A stretch of 64,000 nt of DNA, taken from Osedax fenrisi. Its lineage: Eukaryota; Annelida; Polychaeta; Sabellida; Siboglinidae. Positions within the stretch are counted from its first letter, which is position 1, and each line of letters starts with the position of its first letter. Made by a program: the position numbers and the translations under genes. Location: NCBI GenBank assembly GCA_964019155.1, contig OZ025242.1, positions 110,001-174,000 on the forward strand. Reading direction: 5' to 3'. The notes under the pieces are model-generated. The model saw only the letters and a list, made by a program, of their open reading frames with translations, was not told the DNA's origin and searched no databases. This document shows, piece by piece, positions 14,501 to 27,499 of this stretch.

Positions 14501-17500
14501 GTACATTGGTACATTGGTACATTGGTACATTAGTTCGTTGGTACGTTGGGATGTTGGTACGTTGGGATGTTGGTACATTGGTACATTGATACATTGGTAC
14601 ATTGGTACATTGGTACATTAGTTCGTTGGTACGTTGGGATGTTGGTACATTGGTACATTGGTACATTGGTACATTGGTACATTGGTACATTGGTACATTA
14701 GTTCGTTGGTACGTTGGGATGTTGGTACGTTGGGATGTTGGTACATTGGTACATTGGTACATTGGTACATTGGTACATTGGTACATTGGTACGTTGGGAT
14801 GTTGGTACGTTGGGATGTTGGTACATTGGTACATTGGTACATTGGTACATTGGTACATTGGTACATTAGTTCGTTGGTACGTTGGGATGTTGGTACGTTG
14901 GGATGTTGGTACATTGGTACATTGGTACATTGGTACATTGGTACATTGGTACATTAGTTCGTTGGTACGTTGGGATGTTGGTACGTTGGGATGTTGGTAC
15001 ATTGGTACATTGGTACATTGGTACATTGGTACATTGGTACATTGGTACATTGGTACATTGGTACATTGGTACATTGGTACATTGGTACATTGGTACATTA
15101 GTTCGTTGGTACGTTGGTACATTGGGACGTTGGTACGTTGGGATGTTGGGATGTTGGTACATTGGTACATTGGTACATTGGTATATTGGTACATTGGTAC
15201 ATTAGTTCGTTGGTACGTTGGGATGTTGGTACGTTGGGATGTTGGTACATTGGTACATTGGTACATTGGTACATTGGTACATTGGTACATTTGTACATTG
15301 GTACATTAGTTCGTTGGTACGTTGGTACATTGGTACATTAGTTCGTTGGTACGTTGGTACATTGGTACATTGGTACATTGGTACATTGGTACATTGGTAC
15401 ATTGGTACATTAGTTCGTTGGTACGTTGGTACATTGGTACATTGGTACATTAGTTCGTTGGTACGTTGGGATGTTCGTACATTGGTACATTGGTACATTG
15501 GTACATTGGTACATTGGTACATTGGTACATTGGTACATTGGTACATTGGTACATTGGTACATTGGTACATTGGTACATTAGTTCGTTGGTACGTTGGGAT
15601 GTTGGTACGTTGGGATGTTGGTACATTGGTACATTGGTACATTGGTACATTGGTACATTGGTACATTGGTACATTGGTACATTGGTACATTGGTACATTA
15701 GTTCGTTGGTACGTTGGGATGTTGGTACGTTGGGATGTTGGGATGTTGGTACATTGGTACATTGGTACATTAGTTCGTTGGTACGTTGGGACGTTGGTAC
15801 ATTGGTACGTTGGGATGTTGGTACATTGGTACATTGGTACATTGGTACATTAGTTCGTTGGTACGTTAGTACATTGGTACATTGGTATATTGGTACATTG
15901 GTACGTTGGTACATTAGTTCGTTGGTACGTTGGGATGTTGGTACATTGGTACATTGGTACATTGGTACATTGGTACATTAGTTCGTTGGTACGTTGGGAT
16001 GTTGGTACATTGGTACATTGGTACGTTGGTACATTGGTACGTTGGGATGTTGGTACGTTGGGATGTTGGTACATTGGTACATAGGTACATTGGTACATTG
16101 GTACATTGGTACATTGGTACATTGGTACATTGGTACATTAGTTCGTTGGTACGTTGGGATGTTGGTACGTTGGGATGTTGGTACATTGGTACATTGGTAC
16201 ATTGGTACATTGGTACATTGGTACATTAGTTCGTTGGTACGTTGGGATGTTGGTACATTGGTACATTGGTACATTGGTACATTGGTACATTGGTACATTG
16301 GTACATTAGTTCGTTGGTACGTTGGGATGTTGGTACGTTGGGATGTTGGTACATTGGTACATTGGTACATTGGTACATTGGTACATTGGTACATTGGTAC
16401 GTTGGGATGTTGGTACGTTGGGATGTTGGTACATTGGTACATTGGTACATTGGTACATTGGTACATTGGTACATTAGTTCGTTGGTACGTTGGGATGTTG
16501 GTACGTTGGGATGTTGGTACATTGGTACATTGGTACATTGGTACATTGGTACATTGGTACATTAGTTCGTTGGTACGTTGGGATGTTGGTACGTTGGGAT
16601 GTTGGTACATTGGTACATTGGTACATTGGTACATTGGTACATTGGTACATTGGTACATTGGTACATTGGTACATTGGTACATTGGTACATTGGTACATTA
16701 GTTCGTTGGTACGTTGGGATGTTGGTACGTTGGGATGTTGGTACATTGGTACATTGGTACATTGGTACATTGGTACATTGGTACATTGGTACATTGGTAC
16801 ATTGGTACATTGGTACATTGGTACATTGGTACATTGGTACATTGGTACATTGGTACATTGGTACATTGGTACATTAGTTCGTTGGTACGTTGGTACATTG
16901 GGACGTTGGTACGTTGGGATGTTGGGATGTTGGTACATTGGTACATTGGTACATTGGTACATTGGTACATTGGTACATTAGTTCGTTGGTACGTTGGGAT
17001 GTTGGTACGTTGGGATGTTGGTACATTGGTACATTGGTACATTGGTACATTGGTACATTGGTACATTTGTACATTGGTACATTAGTTCGTTGGTACGTTG
17101 GTACATTGGTACATTAGTTCGTTGGTACGTTGGTACATTGATACATTGGTACATTGGTACATTGGTACATTGGTACATTGGTACATTAGTTCGTTGGTAC
17201 GTTGGTACATTGGTACATTGGTACATTAGTTCGTTGGTACGTTGGGATGTTGGTACATTGGTACATTGGTACATTGGTACATTGGTACATTGGTACATTG
17301 GTACATTGGTACATTGGTACATTGGTACATTGGTACATTGGTACATTGGTACATTGGTACATTAGTTCGTTGGTACGTTGGGATGTTGGTACGTTGGGAT
17401 GTTGGGATGTTGGTACATTGGTACATTGGTACATTAGTTCGTTGGTACGTTGGAACGTTGGTACATTGGTACGTTGGGATGTTGGTACATTGGTACATTG

Positions 17501-20500
17501 GTACATTGGTACATTAGTTCGTTGGTACGTTAGTACATTGGTACATTGGTATATTGGTACATTGGTACGTTGGTACATTAGTTCGTTGGTACGTTGGGAT
17601 GTTGGTACATTGGTACATTGGTACATTGGTACATTGGTACATTAGTTCGTTGGTACGTTGGGATGTTGGTACATTGGTACATTGGTACGTTGGTACATTG
17701 GTACGTTGGGATGTTGGTACGTTGGGATGTTGGTACATTGGTACATTGGTACATTGGTACGTTGGTACATTAGTTCGTTGGTACGTTGGGATGTTGGTAC
17801 ATTGGTACATTGGTACATTGGTACATTGGTACATTAGTTCGTTGGTACGTTGGGATGTTGGTACGTTGGGATGTTGGTACATTGGTACATTGGTACATTG
17901 GTACATTGGTACATTGGTACATTGGTACATTGGTACATTAGTTCGTTGGTACGTTGGGATGTTGGTACATTGGTACATTGGTACATTGGTACATTGGTAC
18001 ATTGGTACATTGGTACATTAGTTCGTTGGTACGTTGGGATGTTGGTACGTTGGGATGTTGGTACATTGGTACATTGGTACATTGGTACATTGGTACATTG
18101 GTACATTGGTACGTTGGGATGTTGGTACGTTGGGATGTTGGTACATTGGTACATTGGTACATTGGTACATTGGTACATTGGTACATTAGTTCGTTGGTAC
18201 GTTGGGATGTTGGTACGTTGGGATGTTGGTACATTGGTACATTGGTACATTGGTACATTGGTACATTGGTACATTAGTTCGTTGGTACGTTGGGATGTTG
18301 GTACGTTGGGATGTTGGTACATTGGTACATTGGTACATTGGTACATTGGTACATTGGTACATTGGTACATTGGTACATTGGTACATTGGTACATTAGTTC
18401 GTTGGTACGTTGGGATGTTGGTACGTTGGGATGTTGGTACATTGGTACATTGGTACATTGGTACATTGGTACATTGGTACATTGGTACATTGGTACATTG
18501 GTACATTGGTACATTGGTACATTGGTACATTGGTACATTGGTACATTAGTTCGTTGGTACGTTGGTACATTGGGACGTTGGTACGTTGGGATGTTGGGAT
18601 GTTGGTACATTGGTACATTGGTACATTGGTACATTGGTACATTGGTACATTAGTTCGTTGGTACGTTGGGATGTTGGTACGTTGGGATGTTGGTACATTG
18701 GTACATTGGTACATTGGTACATTGGTACATTGGTACATTTGTACATTGGTACATTAGTTCGTTGGTACGTTGGTACATTGGTACATTAGTTCGTTGGTAC
18801 GTTGGTACATTGGTACATTGGTACATTGGTACATTGGTACATTGGTACATTGGTACATTAGTTCGTTGGTACGTTGGTACATTGGTACATTGGTACATTA
18901 GTTCGTTGGTACGTTGGGATGTTGGTACATTGGTACATTGGTACATTGGTACATTGGTACATTGGTACATTGGTACATTGGTACATTGGTACATTGGTAC
19001 ATTAGTTCGTTGGTACGTTGGGATGTTGGTACGTTGGGATGTTGGTACATTGGTACATTGGTACATTGGTACATTGGTACATTGGTACATTGGTACATTG
19101 GTACATTGGTACATTGGTACATTAGTTCGTTGGTACGTTGGGATGTTGGTACGTTGGGATGTTGGGATGTTGGTACATTGGTACATTGGTACATTAGTTC
19201 GTTGGTACGTTGGGACGTTGGTACATTGGTACGTTGGGATGTTGGTACATTGGTACATTGGTACATTGGTACATTAGTTCGTTGGTACGTTAGTACATTG
19301 GTACATTGGTATATTGGTACATTGGTACGTTGGTACATTAGTTCGTTGGTACGTTGGGATGTTGGTACATTGGTACATTGGTACATTGGTACATTGGTAC
19401 ATTAGTTCGTTGGTACGTTGGGATGTTGGTACATTGGTACATTGGTACGTTGGTACATTGGTACGTTGGGATGTTGGTACGTTGGGATGTTGGTACATTG
19501 GTACATTGGTACATTGGTACGTTGGTACATTAGTTCGTTGGTACGTTGGGATGTTGGTACATTGGTACATTGGTACATTGGTACATTGGTACATTAGTTC
19601 GTTGGTACGTTGGGATGTTGGTACGTTGGGATGTTGGTACATTGGTACATTGGTACATTGGTACATTGGTACATTGGTACATTGGTACATTGGTACATTG
19701 GTACATTGGTACATTAGTTCGTTGGTACGTTGGGATGTTGGTACGTTGGGATGTTGGTACATTGGTACATTGGTACATTGGTACATTGGTACATTAGTTC
19801 GTTGGTGCGTTGGGATGTTGGTACGTTGGGATGTTGGTACATTGGTACATTGGTACATTGGTACATTAGTTAGTTGGTACGTTAGTACATTGGTACATTG
19901 GTACATTGGTACATTGGTACGTTGGTACATTAGTTCGTTGGTACGTTGGGATGTTGGTACATTGGTACATTGGTACATTGGTACATTGGTACATTAGTTC
20001 GTTGGAACGTTGGGATGTTGGTACGTTGGGATGTTGGTACATTGGTACATTGGTACATTGGTACATTGGTACATTAGTTCGTTGGTACGTTGGGATGTTG
20101 GTACGTTGGGATGTTGGTACATTGGTACATTGGTACATTGGTACATTAGTTCGTTGGTACGTTAGTACATTGGTACATTGGTACATTGGTACATTGGTAC
20201 GTTGGTACATTAGTTCGTTGGTACGTTGGGATGTTGTTACATTGGTACATTGGTACATTGGTACATTGGTACATTAGTTCGTTGGTACGTTGGGATGTTG
20301 GTACGTTGGGATGTTGGTACATTGGTACATTGGTACATTGGTACATTGGTACATTGGTACATTGGTACATTGGTACATTGGTACATTAGTTCGTTGGTAC
20401 GTTGGGATGTTGGTACGTTGGGATGTTGGTACGTTGGTACATTGGTACATTGGTACATTGGTACATTAGTTCGTTGGTACGTTGGGATGTTGGTACGTTG

Positions 20501-23500
20501 GGATGTTGGTACATTGGTACATTGGTACATTGGTACATTGGTACATTGGTACATTGGTACATTGGTACATTGGTACATTGGTACATTGGTACATTGGTAC
20601 ATTGGTACATTGGTACATTGGTACATTAGTTCGTTGGTACGTTGGGATGTTGGTACGTTGGGATGTTGGTACATTGGTACATTGGTACATTGGTACATTG
20701 GTACATTGGTACATTGGTACATTGGTACATTGGTACATTGGTACATTAGTTCGTTGGTACGTTGGGACGTTGGTACATTGGTACGTTGGTACATTGGTAC
20801 ATTGGTACATTGGTACATTGGTACATTGGTACATTAGTTCGTTGGTACGTTGGGATGTTGGTACGTTGGGATGTTGGTACATTGGTACATTGGTACATTG
20901 GTACATTGGTACATTGGTACATTGGTACGTTGGTACATTGGTACATTGGTACATTGGTACATTGGTACGTTAGTACATTGGTACATTGGTACATTGGTAC
21001 ATTGGTACGTTGGTACATTAGTTCGTTGGTACGTTAGTACATTGGTACATTGGTACATTGGTACATTGGTACGTTGGTACATTAGTTCGTTGGTACGTTG
21101 GGATGTTGGTACATTGGTACATTGGTACATTGGTACATTGGTACATTAGTTCGTTGGTACGTTGGGATGTTGGTACGTTGGGATGTTGGTACATTAGTTC
21201 GTTGGTACGTTGGTACATTGGTACGTTGGTACATTAGTTCGTTGGTACGTTAGTACATTGGTACATTGGTACATTGGTACATTGGTACATTGGTACATTG
21301 GTACATTGGTACATTGGTACATTGGTACATTGGTACATTAGTTCGTTGGTACGTTGGTACATTGGGACGTTGGTACGTTGGGATGTTGGGATGTTGGTAC
21401 ATTGGTACATTGGTACATTGGTACATTGGTACATTGGTACATTAGTTCGTTGGTACGTTGGGATGTTGGTACGTTGGGATGTTGGTACATTGGTACATTG
21501 GTACATTGGTACATTGGTACATTGGTACATTTGTACATTGGTACATTAGTTCGTTGGTACGTTGGTACATTGGTACATTAGTTCGTTGGTACGTTGGTAC
21601 ATTGGTACATTGGTACATTGGTACATTGGTACATTGGTACATTGGTACATTAGTTCGTTGGTACGTTGGTACATTGGTACATTGGTACATTAGTTCGTTG
21701 GTACGTTGGGATGTTGGTACATTGGTACATTGGTACATTGGTACATTGGTACATTGGTACATTGGTACATTGGTACATTGGTACATTGGTACATTAGTTC
21801 GTTGGTACGTTGGGATGTTGGTACGTTGGGATGTTGGTACATTGGTACATTGGTACATTGGTACATTGGTACATTGGTACATTGGTACATTGGTACATTG
21901 GTACATTGGTACATTAGTTCGTTGGTACGTTGGGATGTTGGTACGTTGGGATGTTGGGATGTTGGTACATTGGTACATTGGTACATTAGTTCGTTGGTAC
22001 GTTGGGACGTTGGTACATTGGTACGTTGGGATGTTGGTACATTGGTACATTGGTACATTGGTACATTAGTTCGTTGGTACGTTAGTACATTGGTACATTG
22101 GTATATTGGTACATTGGTACGTTGGTACATTAGTTCGTTGGTACGTTGGGATGTTGGTACATTGGTACATTGGTACATTGGTACATTGGTACATTAGTTC
22201 GTTGGTACGTTGGGATGTTGGTACATTGGTACATTGGTACGTTGGTACATTGGTACGTTGGGATGTTGGTACGTTGGGATGTTGGTACATTGGTACATTG
22301 GTACATTGGTACGTTGGTACATTAGTTCGTTGGTACGTTGGGATGTTGGTACATTGGTACATTGGTACATTGGTACATTGGTACATTAGTTCGTTGGTAC
22401 GTTGGGATGTTGGTACGTTGGGATGTTGGTACATTGGTACATTGGTACATTGGTACATTGGTACATTGGTACATTGGTACATTGGTACATTGGTACATTG
22501 GTACATTAGTTCGTTGGTACGTTGGGATGTTGGTACGTTGGGATGTTGGTACATTGGTACATTGGTACATTGGTACATTGGTACATTAGTTCGTTGGTGC
22601 GTTGGGATGTTGGTACGTTGGGATGTTGGTACATTGGTACATTGGTACATTGGTACATTAGTTAGTTGGTACGTTAGTACATTGGTACATTGGTACATTG
22701 GTACATTGGTACGTTGGTACATTAGTTCGTTGGTACGTTGGGATGTTGGTACATTGGTACATTGGTACATTGGTACATTGGTACATTAGTTCGTTGGAAC
22801 GTTGGGATGTTGGTACGTTGGGATGTTGGTACATTGGTACATTGGTACATTGGTACATTGGTACATTAGTTCGTTGGTACGTTGGGATGTTGGTACGTTG
22901 GGATGTTGGTACATTGGTACATTGGTACATTGGTACATTAGTTCGTTGGTACGTTAGTACATTGGTACATTGGTACATTGGTACATTGGTACGTTGGTAC
23001 ATTAGTTCGTTGGTACGTTGGGATGTTGTTACATTGGTACATTGGTACATTGGTACATTGGTACATTAGTTCGTTGGTACGTTGGGATGTTGGTACGTTG
23101 GGATGTTGGTACATTGGTACATTGGTACATTGGTACATTGGTACATTGGTACATTGGTACATTGGTACATTGGTACATTAGTTCGTTGGTACGTTGGGAT
23201 GTTGGTACGTTGGGATGTTGGTACGTTGGTACATTGGTACATTGGTACATTGGTACATTAGTTCGTTGGTACGTTGGGATGTTGGTACGTTGGGATGTTG
23301 GTACATTGGTACATTGGTACATTGGTACATTGGTACATTGGTACATTGGTACATTGGTACATTGGTACATTGGTACATTGGTACATTGGTACATTGGTAC
23401 ATTGGTACATTGGTACATTAGTTCGTTGGTACGTTGGGATGTTGGTACGTTGGGATGTTGGTACATTGGTACATTGGTACATTGGTACATTGGTACATTG

Positions 23501-24706
23501 GTACATTGGTACATTGGTACATTGGTACATTGGTACATTAGTTCGTTGGTACGTTGGGACGTTGGTACATTGGTACGTTGGTACATTGGTACATTGGTAC
23601 ATTGGTACATTGGTACATTGGTACATTAGTTCGTTGGTACGTTGGGATGTTGGTACGTTGGGATGTTGGTACATTGGTACATTGGTACATTGGTACATTG
23701 GTACATTGGTACATTGGTACGTTGGTACATTGGTACATTGGTACATTGGTACATTGGTACGTTAGTACATTGGTACATTGGTACATTGGTACATTGGTAC
23801 GTTGGTACATTAGTTCGTTGGTACGTTAGTACATTGGTACATTGGTACATTGGTACATTGGTACGTTGGTACATTAGTTCGTTGGTACGTTGGGATGTTG
23901 GTACATTGGTACATTGGTACATTGGTACATTGGTACATTAGTTCGTTGGTACGTTGGGATGTTGGTACGTTGGGATGTTGGTACATTAGTTCGTTGGTAC
24001 GTTGGTACATTGGTACGTTGGTACATTAGTTCGTTGGTACGTTAGTACATTGGTACATTGGTACATTGGTACATTGGTACGTTGGTACATTAGTTCGTTG
24101 GTACGTTGGGATGTTGGTACATTGGTACATTGGTACATTGGTACATTGGTACATTAGTTCGTTGGTACGTTGGGATGTTGGTACGTTGGGATGTTGGTAC
24201 ATTGGTACATTGGTACATTGGTACATTGGTACATTGGTACATTGGTACATTGGTACATTGGTACATTGGTACATTGGTACGTTGGTACATTAGTTCGTTG
24301 GTACGTTGGGATGTTGGTACATTGGTACATTGGTACATTGGTACATTGGTACATTAGTTCGTTGGTACGTTGGGATGTTGGTACGTTGGGATGTTGGTAC
24401 ATTGGTACATTGGTACATTGGTACATTGGTACATTGGTACATTGGTACATTGGTACATTGGTACATTAGTTCGTTGGTACATTGGTACATTGGTACATTG
24501 GTACATTGGTACATTGGTACATTGGTACATTGGTACATTGGTACATTGGTACATTGGTACGTTGGTACATTAGTTCGTTGGTACGTTGGGACGTTGGTAC
24601 ATTGGTACGTTGGTACATTGGTACATTGGTACATTGGTACATTGGTACATTAGTTCGTTGGTACGTTGGGATGTTGGTACATTGGTACGTTGGGATGTTG
24701 GTACGT

Positions 24707-24707
<1 letters not shown>
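11562..24707. repeat. 8-bp minisatellite array 3 (about 13.1 kb, about 1640 units)
   Basis: It has the same 8-mers and keeps 8-bp phase throughout. The TTGCTACA variant is confined to about 11995-13925. Later parts contain multi-hundred-base higher-order blocks: a rare TTTGTACA unit marks equivalent places at about 15290, 17066, 18738 and 21530, spaced 1776, 1672 and 2792 bp, all multiples of 8. The sequence ends in a TTGTGTATATA transition into (TA)n. Open reading frames across it are a by-product of the repeat. Confidence 0.97.
18470..24077. repeat. Two tandem 2792-bp higher-order blocks inside array 3
   Basis: The pattern of 8-mer variants from about 18470 to 21285 is repeated from about 21262 to 24077 at an offset of exactly 2792 bp (349 units). 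Rare markers such as TTGGTGCG, TTAGTTAG, TTGGAACG and TTGTTACA recur at the same offset. The two copies appear identical by eye, pointing to a very recent duplication. Confidence 0.9.

Positions 24708-24764
<57 letters not shown>
24708..24764. repeat. (TA)n tract at the right end of array 3
   Basis: A TGTATATA... dinucleotide run directly abuts the last 8-mers. It replaces the unit trailer seen in copies 1 and 2. Confidence 0.95.
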
Positions 24765-24766
<2 letters not shown>

Positions 24767-25060
24767 TATAAATAGGTTTATATAATAGTATAATACCTAT
24801 GCAGTTGCTATGAATGAAATTGCAGCAGCGTAGACTCGATATTACGTGTGCTTTTGTTACGAACTGTTAAATACAGAACGAAAATACTTTAAATTAAATT
24901 CGTTAATTGCGAAAAAATATTTTAATGAAATGAACAAAATAAAATTATATTATTATTAATCTAAATATACATTAAATAAATATAATAATAATATTTCACA
25001 TATAGTTAGTGTTGTGACTGCCTATCTATTGTGTAGTATGCGTGGATACTATAGTGTATA

Positions 25061-25091
<31 letters not shown>

Positions 25092-25456
25092 GTGTGGATG
25101 TTAATTTATTTTATATCAACATAATACACATTTATATAAAATATTGAATGTATATAGCTGATACTGCCATCCTTAAAATCTTAAATTTAATAAATATAAA
25201 TACGTAAGCTAGTTTTATCCCTCACTATGTTGACAACTCACACTAATTGATCTATCTTGCCTATTTGATTCCTTCGCCATGATATAGTTATCTCTAGGCT
25301 AGATATGGTTGACAGTAATGGTACTTCCTTCAACTGGCGTATTCGCTATACTCCAAACATGTCATCTTATATTACATTCTTAAATGTTTCCTTTGACCCC
25401 GGCTCCTAATTTATGGTGTACCATGAGGTTCTGTCCTATGCATACTTCTATTATTA

Positions 25457-25496
<40 letters not shown>

Positions 25497-26090
25497 CTTA
25501 TACGATCTATTATATCCATAGATTTATAGTTTACAGTAAACTATAAATCTATGATTATATCCCAATAAATTCGTGTTCAATATCATATCTCCAGATAATT
25601 ATTATCTAGTATCATATGCATCCTGTATTAAACTATGGCTTGTCTACAATACCTATATAGCTAAATACCTATCGATTCATGTCTCAATCTTGGTTTCGTA
25701 TTTGATTTTGATTTTTTTCTAGCCATATTGTTAATATTGCTAATAATGCAAACTATCGTGTATTTAGTAGCATGTCCGTATGTAAACATAGGTAACATAA
25801 CCTATTAAGTATCTACTGTGTGCAGTCCTTGTTAAATGTACTTGTACATTATCGTATATAGTATTATTCTTCTTTGTTATACCATATTTATCCTTCCTCC
25901 ATGACGCCATTTTTTAGGTAATAGACAACGTGTTCATAACATTATGAGGCATTTACCTATTGCATTATTCCTCAAACTCCAACACCTTTAATATGTCACT
26001 ATTTATATATTAATTATTTATATATTATAATATTACTTTAATTCATTTTGTACAAAATTAACGTTAAGAATATTATTAATTAATATATAT
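24765..26090. other. AT-rich spacer without a gene
   Basis: No credible coding sequence is visible. The stretch contains a (TA)n run at about 25465-25495 and a palindrome at 25517-25553 (18-bp arms, one-base centre). The rest is unassigned. Confidence 0.6.
25517..25553. repeat. 37-bp palindrome
   Basis: Eighteen bases starting 'catagatttatag' are followed by a single A and their exact reverse complement. It could form a hairpin or cruciform. No coding context. Confidence 0.85.
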
Positions 26091-26091
26091 A

Positions 26092-27480
26092 TTATATGAT
26101 GATGAATGATGAAATAATGTTTATTAGGCACCGTTACAAAGTGATAACACACTTCGCAAGTGCACGTAAACTAAATAATAATAATAACAAAACACTACAA
26201 CCACAAAAAACGTAAAAATTAACCAAGTGGGAGTTATACGAATTCAATATAAAAGTTAATAATAATATAATAAAATTAGATATAGGATAGATATGACTTA
26301 AGATGAGTATTGGAGGAGTTGGGAGATTTAATGGACTTATAGATGAAGGAAGTGCATTCTAGCTAGATGGGATTATGTAGGTGAATTATCTTTCTGAAAT
26401 TTTAGGTAGGATGGATGTGGGATAACGAGATGATTACAGTAAGTTGAACGTGTATCGTGGGTGGTGGAGCGAATTAAGAATAAGTAAACTATATATGAAG
26501 GAGTCTAGGTATATATATATATATGTATGGGTAATAGAAAGGAGTCGAATTAGGGATCGTTTTTTAAAAGTGAAACAGTTTCGTAAAAGTTGAAAGGAGT
26601 CAGTAGAGGAATGATGAGATAGTTTAATATTGAAAATGGATCGTATGGATTATATGATTATGCTGTTTAATGGGGCAATGGAGTTTAAGCAGTAAGGTTA
26701 TATAATAAAGAAGAACAATAATGAATACGAGAGATTACAATTGAAATATTAAGGATAGCACATAGGGGACGAATAATATGCTTACGGATATATCTGATTC
26801 TAAATAAATGATAATTAGCAGGTTTAGAAATGTTAGCAATATGGCTAGAAAAAGATAGATCAGAGTCAAAAACTACACCAAGATGTAGGACTGGATTGGA
26901 AGTTAAAATGAGAATCTTGTCAAGGTAAAATAAAGGAAATGAGGGGGAGTTTTTAAGTATATTGCGCTATTTTTGAGGTATTTAGTAGAATATTGTTGGA
27001 TAGAAGCCATTATTTAATAAAAGAGGCGCACGCAATTAGTTGAGAATTATCTGAAGTGGATATAGGGAGGAATGATTAGAGTTGGATATCGTCAGAATAT
27101 AAATGATAGAAAACGCCAAGAAATTGGGAAATAATAGACACTATAGGTTATATATATGAATAATATAAGTGGGGATAGGACAGAATCTTACGGGACACCA
27201 TAGAGTAGAGAGCGGGGGTCAGAAGTGAAATCACATAATTTAATAGATTATAATATATTGTGTATGTACGAGTTAAGCCTTCTGAGGTCACTACCATTAA
27301 TTCTAGTTATCTCAAGTCTCGATATAAGAATATAATGGTGAAGAGAATGCACAAGATAGATAAAGGAGAACCATTTGACAACTTAGTGAGGGAGACACTT
27401 TCACATATTATTCACAATTTGAAAGAGGGCTATCTCAGTTGAGTGACCTTTACGAAATGCACTTTGCAGGAGGAGTTTAG
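26092..27480 (-). pseudogene. Degenerate non-LTR retrotransposon (CR1/L2/jockey-like RT and 3' end)
   Basis: Minus-strand frames around 27230-27040 give a degraded 'YGVP-DSVLSPL' followed by 'YHLYSDDIQL'. These match the RT motifs G-V-P-Q-G-S-V-L-G-P-L and Y-A-D-D-T-Q-L of CR1/L2/jockey-type elements. Near 26360 a 'NALPSSI' phrase resembles the conserved W-N-x-L-P-x-x-I C-terminal motif, with the Trp turned into a stop. The minus-strand 3' end (about 26160-26092) contains GCCTAATAAAC and a TCATCAT-type tail. Many stops and frameshifts show it is dead. Exact limits and clade are uncertain. Confidence 0.6.
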
Positions 27481-27499
27481 TGGGAGGAGTTTAGTGACA

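Larger units (their letters stand above)
10354..24707. repeat. Macrosatellite unit, copy 3 (lacks the trailer)
   Basis: The leader (10354-11561) is again nearly identical to copies 1 and 2. The minisatellite then runs for about 13.1 kb. The expected trailer, which begins with 'tattatttcctaaaatag' in the other copies, is absent. The array instead passes into a (TA)n tract at about 24708 and then unrelated sequence. Copy 3 is therefore the right-hand end of the macrosatellite, or is broken by a rearrangement at the TA tract. Confidence 0.85.

Noticed and set aside
1218..24707. CRISPR array
   Set aside because: The repeats are contiguous 8-mers without unique spacers, in an apparent eukaryotic genome with no cas genes.
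1218..24707. Telomere repeat
   Set aside because: The 8-mer does not match TTAGG or other known telomere units that I recognise, and the array is interstitial with unique sequence on its right.
1181..24775. About 130 long open frames on both strands across the minisatellite
   Set aside because: They arise because the 8-mers lack stops in most frames. Translation gives only octapeptide repeats, frames overlap on both strands, and the start and stop points are set by TTAGTTCG units.
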